A program made the position numbers and the translations under genes. A stretch of DNA of 49,798 bases from QHWK01 sp035315685 (GTDB lineage Bacteria > Acidobacteriota > Vicinamibacteria > Vicinamibacterales > CAVVIG01), in assembly GCA_035315685.1 (NCBI GenBank), contig DATFXR010000455.1, positions 1 to 49,798 of the forward strand, read 5' to 3'. Under the pieces are notes generated by a model that did not search any database, had not been told where the DNA came from, and saw only the letters and a program-made list of their open reading frames with translations. Shown piece after piece: positions 19,343 to 27,093 of the stretch (its first letter is position 1; the number at the start of each line of letters is the position of its first letter).

Positions 19343-20206
19343 TTATTGTACGCGTCTCAGAATCCATAACTGGTTCGGCCGACCGTGGCATTGATATTGC
19401 CGGATATCGGCGCCTGGCTCGCGCGATTCCTCCCACACGTCAAGGCATTTGCTGCTGTGGACCGCGACAACTTCGAAATTGTCGCCAGCGCGGACGAATC
19501 GGAATCGCTGATTGGTCCGACCGTGACACGGATACTGAACGATGCTGGCCCCGTTATCGAGGCTCTCTGCTGTGACGTCCACACATTGTTGACTGTGCCG
19601 GGCTACAAGGAGGTACTCGTTCGTTTCAGACGCCTTGAGCTGAAACTGCTGGTTGGCGCTGCCGTGACACGTAGCCTGTGCCAGGCGCCCACCCTCCTCA
19701 GTTGTCGAGGTCCACACATCGAGGCAAAGCCCGCTGCGTGCAGATTGCAATTCGTAAATTCCGTCCGGTTCAGGGTCGCCGCTCGCAGGCGTTGGAAGCC
19801 CGAGCGTGCTTTCGCGTGGAACTGGAGGCGTGTACGTGTCGAAGGTCGCGCCTGTCGAAACACTGAAGATCGGCGACTTATTTTCTGTGATTCGATCGAG
19901 CAGCCATTCTGCACCGTGTCGGTACTCGTCCCTCAATCGTGGTGATCCCGACAATGCTCTACGCGCGTAGTCTCCTGTCTTCGACGCCTGATTCAAGTGC
20001 GCGTAACCCAGGCACAGGAAATACGCAGTCAGTGTATCTGGGTACAGGCGGTAGCTCTGCTCGAACAGCGAGACGGCCGATTCCCACTGCCGCTGGTCGA
20101 ACGCAGATCGAGCGTCTTCAAAAGAGCGCTCAGCAGAGCCATCCGGATTTTGTGCTGTCCCGAGGAGGCCGCCCAGCAAGAACGCGAACACTGCGATGGC
20201 ATTCAT
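19343..20206 (-). CDS. Secreted protein with TPR-like segment and ricin B-type lectin domain
   Basis: The signal peptide is FAFLLGGLLGTAQ at the N-terminus. Residues about 28-100 look like two TPR helices pairs (AFDQRQWESAVSLFEQSYRL, AYFLCLGYAHLNQA). Residues about 145-287 form a ricin-type beta-trefoil with three repeats, each with C-[LV]-DV, a Q-x2-CHG block and a final N-Q-x-[FW]: CHGSANQQF, CHGRTNQRF and CHGRPNQLW. Such domains bind galactose-type or other sugars. All three repeats keep the QxF/QxW hydrophobic residue, so the fold should be intact. The start overlaps the upstream stop as ATGA, coupling translation to the small membrane protein gene. Ligand and role are not evident. Confidence 0.8.
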   Translation of the reverse strand: MNAIAVFAFLLGGLLGTAQNPDGSAERSFEDARSAFDQRQWESAVSLFEQSYRLYPDTLTAYFLCLGYAHLNQASKTGDYARRALSGSPRLRDEYRHGAEWLLDRITENKSPIFSVSTGATFDTYTPPVPRESTLGLPTPASGDPEPDGIYELQSARSGLCLDVWTSTTEEGGRLAQATCHGSANQQFQLKASETNEYLLVARHSQQCVDVTAESLDNGASIVQYPCHGRTNQRFRFVRAGDNFEVVAVHSSKCLDVWEESREPGADIRQYQCHGRPNQLWILRRVQ

Positions 20207-20601
20207 GGCTTGACTCCCGGCTTCTTGAAATCAGGTTTCTCCACGCGACTAGGCACTGTGAGCTTGTCTGCGTCTTCCGCTAAACCCACACTCGATCTCA
20301 ACGCAATGTCCTGATGCACGGGTTTGTCGAGGCCGATTGCAAATCCAGCCAACGCGATAGCCAACAAGACGAACAGCAATCCCGGAGATACGCTGGCCAA
20401 ATCCGCTTTCGATCCGCCGATCCGTGCCGAAAACTTGAATTCGCCCTTGGCGCCAGAGGCGATCAGACCGTGCCCCAGCCGAATCGTCAAATAGGACAGA
20501 ACGAAGCAGGTGATCTTCAGCGTCACGACGGCGATGACCGAGATGACATATTCCCAGTAGACGACTTCTTGTATTGACATTTCGAAGCGAGTCTCGATCA
20601 T
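20203..20601 (-). CDS. Small two-helix membrane protein of unknown function
   Basis: Two transmembrane segments are visible: YVISVIAVVTLKITCFVLSY at about residues 18-40 and SPGLLFVLLAIALAGFAIGL at about 70-92. A polar middle and a charged C-terminal tail (VEKPDFKKPGVKP) complete it. No family is recognised. Two in-frame ATGs compete for the start (20601 and 20580); neither has a clear ribosome-binding site, and the second gives a protein seven residues shorter. The stop overlaps the start of the lectin gene, so the two are co-translated and the products may work together at the membrane. Confidence 0.6.
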   Translation of the reverse strand: MIETRFEMSIQEVVYWEYVISVIAVVTLKITCFVLSYLTIRLGHGLIASGAKGEFKFSARIGGSKADLASVSPGLLFVLLAIALAGFAIGLDKPVHQDIALRSSVGLAEDADKLTVPSRVEKPDFKKPGVKP

Positions 20602-20752
20602 CAGCGATGCCAGGCGTAGTGGGATATGGCGTCGGCCGTCAGGTCACGCGCGGCAGCAGCGGTGAAACATGACGCCGCACAATGGATTCTCACAATCTCT
20701 CCGCATGTGCTCGCATAATCTCGTCTGATTGAAAGACGCAGCATGATCGGCG

Positions 20753-21862
20753 TTACGGGATCCGCATGCCCGCTTGCCAAGCCTGCGCACAGCGCAGCGT
20801 GAGCGGGCGTTCGGCGAGCAGGAATCCTGTTTGTCCCGGACGCGCGTGAAACACCGCGCCGGCGCAGCCGGTCGCATAATGGCGGGCGAATTGCCAACAG
20901 ATCGCCGGGTCCGCGTACTCCGGTCCTGAGCCGTCTTCACCCATGCGCGGGGGTTCGTCGATGATGAGCGGCCGATCGCACCGTTGGTCGAACTGGATGA
21001 ACGTCTGCGACGCGACGGTGTCATCGAGCGCTTTGGGAAAATCGCGCCGCGGGTGGAATTCCACAAACGTCCCGTACGGCTTGACGGGGGCTGCGTCTCC
21101 GACGTCCGAGCCGCGCGACCAGAATGTCAGGCCGGGATCCGGCAGACTCTTCGGATCGAATCCATTCTTGCTCCACTCGTTCCCGCCGCTCAGAAACGTC
21201 CCGGTCCCGCGAAGGACGTCCGCGCTGCGCGTCCATTGCTCGAGGCCGCTCTTGATGACCTGGTTGTCGGCGTAGCATGTGAAGAGCAGGTAGATCCCGT
21301 TGTCGTTCAGGAGCTTGACGAGCCGCGCGAGGGCGTCGTAATAACCGGATTCAGTCGGCTTCAGATCGAAAGAGTGGTTTTCGGTGCTCGCGCCTTGGCC
21401 GAACACTCGCCAACAGTTAAATCCGAGAGAGCGCGACTCATCGAGAAACGACTGCAGATTCTTGCCGTCGAGCAGCATTCGAAGTGCGGTGAACATGTCG
21501 TAACCTTTGAGGACGACACGCTCGCCACGGTCATTGCACAGATTGAGACCTTCGGCGTGTAACGACACTACACGCCCGGTCGCGCTCTCGCCGGGAGGCG
21601 TCGATACGGACGGCCGGCTGCGAAACGCGACGGCCTCAGGTTGCGCGTGCAGCGACGCGCGGATCTCGTCGCCGGTTTTTCCCTCCAGCGCTTGCAACAG
21701 CATGATCGCACCAATCGCGTCGTCGGTCGTCGGCGACGGCGTCAGGTAGACGTCGCGGCCGATCTCGTCGCGCGCAATGGTGCGCAGCGTGCCGAGGCCT
21801 GGCCCGGAAAGAAACTCGATCAGCCGCTCGACCGTGACATCAATCGGGAAGGTTGTGCTCAT
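20753..21862 (-). CDS. Clan GH-A-like glycoside hydrolase fold protein (369 aa)
   Basis: Residues about 100-360 look like a TIM-barrel glycosidase of the cellulase/GH-A type. VVLKGYDMFTALRMLLDGKN and SRSLGFNCWRVFG correspond to strands 1-2, LVKLLNDNGIYLLFTCYAD to strand 3, and FLSGGNEW holds an N-E pair (N228-E229) like the acid/base motif after strand 4. LIIDEPPRMGED offers E303 as a possible nucleophile after strand 7. The N-terminal ~85 residues form a separate alpha-helical region that I do not recognise. There is no signal peptide. GGAG precedes the ATG. The barrel is shorter than most GH-A enzymes, so loss of activity or a non-catalytic role is possible. Substrate unknown. Confidence 0.6.
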   Translation of the reverse strand: MSTTFPIDVTVERLIEFLSGPGLGTLRTIARDEIGRDVYLTPSPTTDDAIGAIMLLQALEGKTGDEIRASLHAQPEAVAFRSRPSVSTPPGESATGRVVSLHAEGLNLCNDRGERVVLKGYDMFTALRMLLDGKNLQSFLDESRSLGFNCWRVFGQGASTENHSFDLKPTESGYYDALARLVKLLNDNGIYLLFTCYADNQVIKSGLEQWTRSADVLRGTGTFLSGGNEWSKNGFDPKSLPDPGLTFWSRGSDVGDAAPVKPYGTFVEFHPRRDFPKALDDTVASQTFIQFDQRCDRPLIIDEPPRMGEDGSGPEYADPAICWQFARHYATGCAGAVFHARPGQTGFLLAERPLTLRCAQAWQAGMRIP

Positions 21863-22166
21863 ATACGTCTCGCTCCGATTTGGCGCGTAACAGGCACACA
21901 GTGAGCTTGTGCCCGTGCTAACGCTTTAGACGGCTTCGCTGAACGAAATTCGCAGGGCCGCGTGACGATACAGGACGGCCGACCGTAGCTTCACGTTATC
22001 GAGCGATGTACTCGAAGACTCTGAGACCAGCGCCCAGACTATTGATCCTCATTCGCACGGTTGTACGTGCCAGCATTACCTGGATGCACGATCAGGGCGC
22101 AGCGATAACATCAGACGGACGCCGGCAAGAAAGGCGTCGTGTCACGAGTCGCCTTTGACAGACTAT
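21863..22166. other. Gene-free stretch
   Basis: About 300 bases between two minus-strand genes with no supported gene. It must hold the leader of the glycosidase-like gene next to 21862 and the worn end of the amidase pseudogene at the other side. I see no promoter-like or terminator-like signal that I would defend. Confidence 0.45.
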
Positions 22167-22780
22167 TTATGCCGCTCCGTAGTCGATGAATCCCGTGTTG
22201 ATGTCCGCCAGCTTGCGAGTCAGCCGATAGACGCCGCCACCCTCACGCGTGCGGCTTGCGTCTGTGTTGCCTTCGATCGTGAACAGAAGGCCCCCCGCGA
22301 CTCGTTCGATGAGACCCGTGTGTGCAGTCTCATCGAAGCACCAGCACACGAAGGTGCAGCACCAGGGCTTCTGGTCAGCGGGCAGGCTCAGAGAGAAACA
22401 CCAGCACGCTGGAGGTAGGCGTTGACTTCTGGGCCACTGTTCGAATTGTTGGGGTTTTCCAGCACACCCACTTGTGAACTCGCCTTCGAGAGCACCGCGC
22501 CAAGAAATCGAGATGTTGGATCGGTAACTGTGGGCACGTTGTCATGGCCGAAAAGCGCCGCCCAGGTCAGCGGCCCGACCCTGCCATCCTGTTTGAGAGG
22601 GACGCTCGCTGCATCGACGTGTCGCGCTTGAAACAGCTTGACCGACGCCGTAGTCTCTGGGCCAAAGACTCCGCTCGGATCCAGCGGACCGCAACCGCGA
22701 TCAGCGCGTTGTTTCTGGATGGCGTCGATGATGCTATTGTCGCGTTCGCCTTCGGCAACGACATGTCCAGGATATGTCAT
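22167..22780 (-). pseudogene. Peptidoglycan amidase gene (PG-binding + CHAP/TIGR02594-like), decayed
   Basis: The ATG at 22780 has AAGGAG at 6 bp. Residues 1-75 form a peptidoglycan-binding repeat (GVFGPETTASVKLFQARH, KQDGRVGPLTWAALFG). The frame then enters a hydrolase domain (SQVGVLENPNNSNSGPEVNA) and stops at 22388. An extra CT in a TCTCTCT run explains the break, because the shifted frame continues as SLSLPADQKPWCCTFVCWCF. That frame jumps from the Cys-containing active-site segment straight to HTGLIERVAGG and TIEGNTDASRTREGGGVYRL, so the middle of the domain, with the expected His and Asn/Asp, is deleted. It is therefore dead even if the CT slip reverted. Intact relatives of this kind are common wall hydrolases near phage-like loci. 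Confidence 0.75.
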
Positions 22781-23009
22781 ATGGCTCCTTCGCTCCGGGA
22801 GTCACGGTTACTCGGAGGTCGTGTGATTGCCTTCATGTCACTTTTAGACGACCAAACGGCCGTAATCGATCGTGACGCCACGGCCGATGGCAGAATCGTG
22901 TCGATCGTCCGGACTTCTCCTACAGCCACTCTGATGCATCGCAAGTCGTCCATGCACCGCATGGGTGCTCGAAAAACGCAAAAATACTGCTGAACGGCGG
23001 GAGGCGCAC

Positions 23010-24131
23010 ATGGACACGATCGAATGGACGCCGTGGGAATCGCTCGGTCACCCCGACGGAGTGGAGATCGCGCGAGCGGTAGTCCAGCGAAATCAGGACG
23101 GACGCCTCGAGGTGTTTGCACTCGCGGGGAACCGGCTCTTCAACGTGGCGCAAACCGCACCAAACGGTCAGTTCAGAGCCGAGTGGCGTGACAAAGAGCA
23201 GCCGGCGAATGTTTCGCTCACGGCCCACGTGATAGGCCGTAACGCCGACGGACGTCAGGAGATCTTCGCAGTCGGCAGCGACGGTGGCATCTGGCAGAAA
23301 TGGCAGCTTGCTCCAAACGACGGCTGGAGCGATTGGAAGGGGCTCGGTGCGCCCCAGGTGGATGTCGCCGTCACCCCGCAATTCACCGTAGGCAGAAATC
23401 AGGACGCGAGGCAGGAACTGTTCGTTGTCGGTGACGATGGAAACGTATGGCAGATTTGGCAAATCGTCGCCAATGGCGGATGGAGCAAATGGCGGAAATT
23501 AGGCCAGCCGCCGGCTGCGGTTCGTCGGGCGGATCGAATTACGATCGCGACCAACCTTGACGGACGCCAGCAACTCTTTGTCATCGGCGGTGATGCGGCG
23601 CTGTGGACGATCGCGCAGGTGGCGCCTAACGTCGGGTGGGGGGACTGGACAAGCCTGGCGAAGCCTCGGGACATCGGTTTTGCCGATCACCCGAAGGAAC
23701 GCGACCTGTCCGATCCCGTTGTGGCACCCAACGCAGACGGTCACCTCGAAGTCTTTGCGCCAGGGAATGGTGCGTTTTGTAATCGGTGGCAGGAAAGTCC
23801 GAATTCCATGACTTGGCGCCACGAGGGGTGGAACGCAAAGCCGCAGCCGGCGCCGGATGTCGGCATCGTCTGCCTCGATGTCGCGTTGAACCTTGGCGGC
23901 CCCCGTACCCGGCACCTCGAAGTGTTCGCGGTAGCCGACAATGGCGAGCTGTGGCATGCGTGGCAAGTCGACCAGGCGCCAAACTGGAGCAAGTGGGACA
24001 GCCTTGGAGCGCCGGCGGCGAAGATTCGCGGCATCGAGCGTCTTACAGTCGGCGCCAATGAAGATGGCCGGCTCGACGCGTTCGTTGTCGGACAGGATGG
24101 CGCTGCGTGGCACCGATCTCAGAAGCGATAG
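23010..24131 (+). CDS. PLL/tectonin-like beta-propeller protein, probable lectin (373 aa)
   Basis: The protein is made of about seven repeats of ~48 residues. Each has a W-x2-W-x2-LG-x-P segment (WSDWKGLGAP, WSKWRKLGQP, WSKWDSLGAP) followed by N-x-DGR-x-E-[LI]-F (RNADGRQEIFAVGSDG, NQDARQELFVVGDDG, NLDGRQQLFVIGGDA). This is the pattern of the PLL family of fucose-binding seven-bladed lectins known from Photorhabdus. There is no signal peptide or membrane segment. GGGAGG sits 6 bp before the chosen ATG; the longer frame from 22965 has no such site. It lies between an amidase remnant and the eCIS activator, so it may be a target-binding or cargo protein of the injection system. That is positional inference. 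Confidence 0.75.
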   Translation: MDTIEWTPWESLGHPDGVEIARAVVQRNQDGRLEVFALAGNRLFNVAQTAPNGQFRAEWRDKEQPANVSLTAHVIGRNADGRQEIFAVGSDGGIWQKWQLAPNDGWSDWKGLGAPQVDVAVTPQFTVGRNQDARQELFVVGDDGNVWQIWQIVANGGWSKWRKLGQPPAAVRRADRITIATNLDGRQQLFVIGGDAALWTIAQVAPNVGWGDWTSLAKPRDIGFADHPKERDLSDPVVAPNADGHLEVFAPGNGAFCNRWQESPNSMTWRHEGWNAKPQPAPDVGIVCLDVALNLGGPRTRHLEVFAVADNGELWHAWQVDQAPNWSKWDSLGAPAAKIRGIERLTVGANEDGRLDAFVVGQDGAAWHRSQKR

Positions 24132-24699
24132 GCCCAAGACGACGCAGCGTATATGGAGAGCGCCGATTGAGCGGCACGATTGGCGACCATCTGCTGCGAG
24201 ACCCACGGAACAGCGCGTCACACCCCTCGGAGCATCGGCAGAACGGAAATCTGGACTGATCTCATCGCGACCAGACACGACGACATTCGCCGCCATTTCG
24301 CTCTGAGCGAGAGACTGTCCTTCAACGGCCACATTGGTATCCGTCTGTGGTTCGTCACGAATTGGTAACCATTCAGCTTCCTGACCAGATCGATTCGTTG
24401 TTTCAGCACCGGTCGCCTTCTCAAGCGGCACCGCAGGACTTGCACCGATTGGTCCGTCTAAGGCAAGCAGAGAGCTTCATCATGAGCACCGACTTGCCTC
24501 ATTTAGTTCTGATGCGGCCTCTGGGCGCAACGTCAGCGTCCACTCAGGCGTGAAAAATGAGGGTGTATTTCGTCGACGTCGACCAAGCCCACTGACGCAT
24601 CTGGATAGCCTGGCGCACGTGCAAAGGTTTTACTTGCCTTTTCGGGTAAGTCGAGGCAGGCTGCATCGCCACGCGTCAGCCAACCCGCGAGATCGATCG
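24132..24699. other. Gene-free stretch upstream of the activator gene
   Basis: No credible gene on either strand. If the activator is translated from the upstream in-frame GTG at 24550, the right 150 bases would be coding, but those 50 residues are Arg-rich, lack similarity to response regulators and have no ribosome-binding site. The segment probably holds the activator promoter; no clear element was recognised. Confidence 0.45.
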
Positions 24700-26091
24700 A
24701 TGCAAGGCCGACTTGCAGTGTTGTTTGATCGGAATGCCGGACGACGCGCGAGCGTGACAGCAGCACTAGCGGCGTCCGGATGTGCCGTACACCTGTGCGC
24801 CAGTGTGTCCGACCTTTCCTTCGATAGCGGTCGCCTCCAGCCCTGCGTTGTCATCATTGCGTTCGACTCACTGCTGGCGAATGCAGTGCTCGTTGAGACC
24901 GACAAGCTTCATGCGATCGATCGTCGGCTGGCAGTCATCTTCATCGTCGCAAGCGGTTCAGAGGACATCGCCATCGCGGCCGTTCGGTCAGGAGTCAAGG
25001 ACTATCTGCGCGAGCCCCTCGATCTCGACGCACTGACGTCGACTGTTCGCCGGTGCCTCGAGTCGACGGCATCACGGAAGTCGCATAGCAACTCCAGACA
25101 GTCCTCAGGCGCGGCGACCAACGTGTTCGTTGGCAGCAGTCGTCCGATGCGAGAGGCGAGCGAATATCTCAGGCACGTGGCGCGCAGCCAGGCGACAGCT
25201 TTAGTCACAGGAGAGACGGGTACTGGTAAGGAGCTCGCAGCGCGGTTCATTCACGACGGCAGTGACAGACGTCGAGGGCCGTTCGTATCAGTCAACTGTG
25301 CCGCCATTCCAGACACGCTGCTCGAGTCGGAGCTGTTCGGGCACGAGAGTGGCGCATTCACTGGCGCGGGGCATTCACGTGAGGGCCTGCTGCAACAGGC
25401 CAACGGCGGGACGATTTTCCTCGACGAAGTAGGAGACTTGACCATGCAGGCGCAGCCGAAGATCCTCCGTGCGATTGAAGCGCGGGAAATCCAACGGGTC
25501 GGGGGAAGGCGACCGGACAAGCTGGATGTCCGAATCGTGGGTGCCACGAACCAGGATCTTGAGAGCGCCGTCGAGGAAGGCCGATTCCGTAAGGATCTCT
25601 ACTTCCGCCTGAACGTCACGCGGATTCATTTGCCGCCCCTTCGAGAGCGGCCATCCGACATCGTCGAGCTGCTGGACCACTATCTGCACCAGTTGAATAG
25701 CGGCCGCGGTGCGAAGCGCGTTGAGTTGAGCGCGGAAACCGTGACTGCGCTTCAGGCGTATAGCTGGCCGGGCAACGTCCGCGAATTGAAAAACCTGGTG
25801 GAGGCGATACTCGTGTGCCCTCCGATTGGCTGTGTCGGCGTCGGTGATCTGCCGGAGGATTTCCGGCGGCGCCTGCAGCGAGTCTGCGATCTCCCGGCGG
25901 CCGAACGCCGTCGCCTGATCGAGGCGCTGCTGACTGCCAAATGGAACAAAAGCAGGGCAGCAACAATGCTTCACTGCTCGCGCATGACGCTGTATCGCAA
26001 GATGGCCAAGTATTCGGTTCTCACGAGTGACGACGTGCACGTGGTGTCACACCCGGCTGTGACACCGTTCCTGCGAAAGTCCGCCAAATAG
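24700..26091 (+). CDS. NtrC-family sigma-54-dependent transcriptional activator (463 aa)
   Basis: Domain order: a degenerate receiver (about 4-118), AAA+ core (about 142-375) and Fis-type helix-turn-helix (about 420-455). The AAA+ part has Walker A GETGTGKE (171-178), the sigma-54 contact loop GAFTGA (218-223) intact, Walker B TIFLDEVGD (238-246) and RFRKDLYFRLNV with the arginine finger region. The helix-turn-helix reads KWNKSRAATMLHCSRMTLYR. In the receiver, D10 and D56 fit the acidic pocket, but the conserved Lys is Arg (YLREP), so phosphorylation control may be altered or absent. No kinase gene is adjacent. TGTnACA repeats at its 3' end and a sigma-54-like element downstream suggest that it drives the injection-system operon. 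The start ATG lacks a strong ribosome-binding site. Confidence 0.9.
   Translation: MQGRLAVLFDRNAGRRASVTAALAASGCAVHLCASVSDLSFDSGRLQPCVVIIAFDSLLANAVLVETDKLHAIDRRLAVIFIVASGSEDIAIAAVRSGVKDYLREPLDLDALTSTVRRCLESTASRKSHSNSRQSSGAATNVFVGSSRPMREASEYLRHVARSQATALVTGETGTGKELAARFIHDGSDRRRGPFVSVNCAAIPDTLLESELFGHESGAFTGAGHSREGLLQQANGGTIFLDEVGDLTMQAQPKILRAIEAREIQRVGGRRPDKLDVRIVGATNQDLESAVEEGRFRKDLYFRLNVTRIHLPPLRERPSDIVELLDHYLHQLNSGRGAKRVELSAETVTALQAYSWPGNVRELKNLVEAILVCPPIGCVGVGDLPEDFRRRLQRVCDLPAAERRRLIEALLTAKWNKSRAATMLHCSRMTLYRKMAKYSVLTSDDVHVVSHPAVTPFLRKSAK
26043..26066. promoter_or_regulatory. Perfect 9-bp inverted repeat, candidate activator binding site
   Basis: GGTGTCACA and TGTGACACC form perfect 9-bp arms around a 6-bp centre (cccggc). 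Each arm contains the core TGTnACA, itself a dyad. The site overlaps the last codons of the activator gene. It lies about 150 bp upstream of the candidate -24/-12 element, the usual distance for an enhancer site of an NtrC-type protein. Confidence 0.55.
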
Positions 26092-26105
26092 CGACCACCT
26101 GTTCG

Positions 26106-26120
26106 CTGCTGTCACAACAG
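26106..26120. promoter_or_regulatory. Second dyad with the same TGTnACA core
   Basis: CTGcTGTcACAaCAG is a 15-bp interrupted palindrome with one mismatched pair. It repeats the TGTCACA core found in the 26043-26066 repeat, 52 bp (about five helical turns) from that repeat's second core. Two or more phased sites would suit cooperative binding of an activator hexamer. Confidence 0.45.
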
Positions 26121-26186
26121 CTCGTCACGTTCCGCACGCCGGCGGGATCGTCGGTGAGCGCGTAGATTCGGTCGAACTCCGTTCAA

Positions 26187-26202
26187 TGGAACGATTTCCG
26201 CT
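26187..26202 (+). promoter_or_regulatory. Candidate sigma-54 promoter (-24/-12) for the injection-system operon
   Basis: TGGAACGATTTCCGCT compared with the consensus TGGCACG-N4-TTGCW: the GG and GC pairs have the required spacing, the -24 element matches 6 of 7 and the -12 element 3 of 5. Transcription would start near 26214, upstream of both possible starts of the DUF3467 gene. The adjacent activator gene and dyads make it more believable than the match alone. Confidence 0.45.
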
Positions 26203-26259
26203 GAGGCCTTGATCTCAGTGGAGCGGTGGCCGCTGATGTGCACTCGGTGTGGTGCTCGT

Positions 26260-26499
26260 ATGAAACGTTTGTCGACTCCTCGAACACAGAAAACCTCCAA
26301 GGGTCTGTATGCGAATTACTTCGAGGTGGGTCACACAAAGTTCGAGATCGTGATCGATTTTGGTCAGAGGTACGCGGGACGTGGCCAGCCGCCGTGTCAC
26401 ACGCGCATCGTGACGAGTCCGCTTTATGCGGAGGCGCTTCGGCGAACGCTTCAAGACGCTCTGACACGGTACCAGGAGCGCTTCGGAGCCGTGGAGTAG
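26260..26499 (+). CDS. DUF3467 family small protein, first gene of the injection-system operon
   Basis: Residues 15-75 match DUF3467: GLYANYFEVGHTKFEIVIDF, then HTRIVTSPLYAEALRRTLQD and ALTRYQERFG. The family is small (80-110 residues), widespread, and without known activity; members appear at the edge of several injection-system or export loci. The start is uncertain: an ATG at 26236 would add MCTRCGAR with a C-x2-C pair, and a TTG at 26209 would add more. I prefer 26260 because the family begins shortly before YANYFEV, although no strong ribosome-binding site precedes any of them. Only 3 bp separate its stop from the next gene's GTG. Confidence 0.7.
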   Translation: MKRLSTPRTQKTSKGLYANYFEVGHTKFEIVIDFGQRYAGRGQPPCHTRIVTSPLYAEALRRTLQDALTRYQERFGAVE

Positions 26500-26502
26500 C
26501 GT

Positions 26503-27093
26503 GTGGCGGCTCCCTACGCGGTTGCCGCCGTCGGGAAGGCGATCCTCGCGCTGCTCGCTGCCTCGCGACCGACGCCGGAATTCGCCAGTGCCGAGTTCGA
26601 GTTGTACCAGGGCCGCAATTTTGCGGCGCCGATGGAAGAAGGCATCTCGTTGTATCTGCATCGCATCACACCCGGCAGCAACACGCGCAACCTGCCGCCG
26701 CGCCAGACGATCGACGGGCGCCGGTTCCGCCCGTCGGTGCAGGTGGATCTGCATTACCTGCTCATGCCCTGGGCGCGCGATGCGTTCAAACAGCACCGCC
26801 TGCTCGGCTGGGCGATGCGCGTGCTCGAGGACACGCGCGTGTTGCACGCCAGCCTCCTCAATCAGCATGGCCCCGAGCCGGATCTCTTTGCCGAGAACGA
26901 ATGCGTCGACGTCATCATGGAGACGCTGCCGATCCAGGACATCGGATCGATCCTCGAAGTCACCAAGCCCAACATCCAGGTCGCCGTCCCTTACGTGGTC
27001 CGCATGGTCACGCTCGATTCCGATATCGAGCTCGTCGAGTCGGATCTCGTCCAGACGCGCGAGTTTGGCATGGGGAAGGCGGTCAGTCGATGA
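26503..27093 (+). CDS. DUF4255 / Pvc16-type tail terminator (196 aa)
   Basis: Matches the Pvc16 N-terminal domain (DUF4255) family: AVGKAILALLAASRPTPEF at the N-terminus, LYLHRITPGSNTRNLP in the middle, and VDLHYLLMPWARDAFKQHRL with LGWAMRVLEDTRVL, the most conserved block. In Afp and PVC particles the homologue caps the end of the sheath-tube stack and sets particle length. At 196 residues it lacks the longer C-terminal part of Pvc16 and is close to the single-domain form typical of other eCIS. GTG start; the stop overlaps the next start as ATGA. Confidence 0.8.
   Translation: MAAPYAVAAVGKAILALLAASRPTPEFASAEFELYQGRNFAAPMEEGISLYLHRITPGSNTRNLPPRQTIDGRRFRPSVQVDLHYLLMPWARDAFKQHRLLGWAMRVLEDTRVLHASLLNQHGPEPDLFAENECVDVIMETLPIQDIGSILEVTKPNIQVAVPYVVRMVTLDSDIELVESDLVQTREFGMGKAVSR

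Noticed and set aside
24550..24699. N-terminal extension of the activator from GTG 24550
   Set aside because: The 50 added residues are Arg-rich, show no receiver similarity and have no ribosome-binding site; the receiver-like fold begins at the ATG at 24700.
26227..26242. Second sigma-54-like element TGGCCGCTGATGTGCA
   Set aside because: GG and GC spacing is correct but the -24 element matches only 4 of 7, and a start near 26254 would leave almost no leader before the preferred ATG at 26260. Kept as second choice to 26187-26202.
26395..26401. Further TGTCACA inside the DUF3467 gene as an activator site
   Set aside because: A single 7-mer core without dyad arms, inside coding sequence and downstream of the promoter candidate; likely chance.
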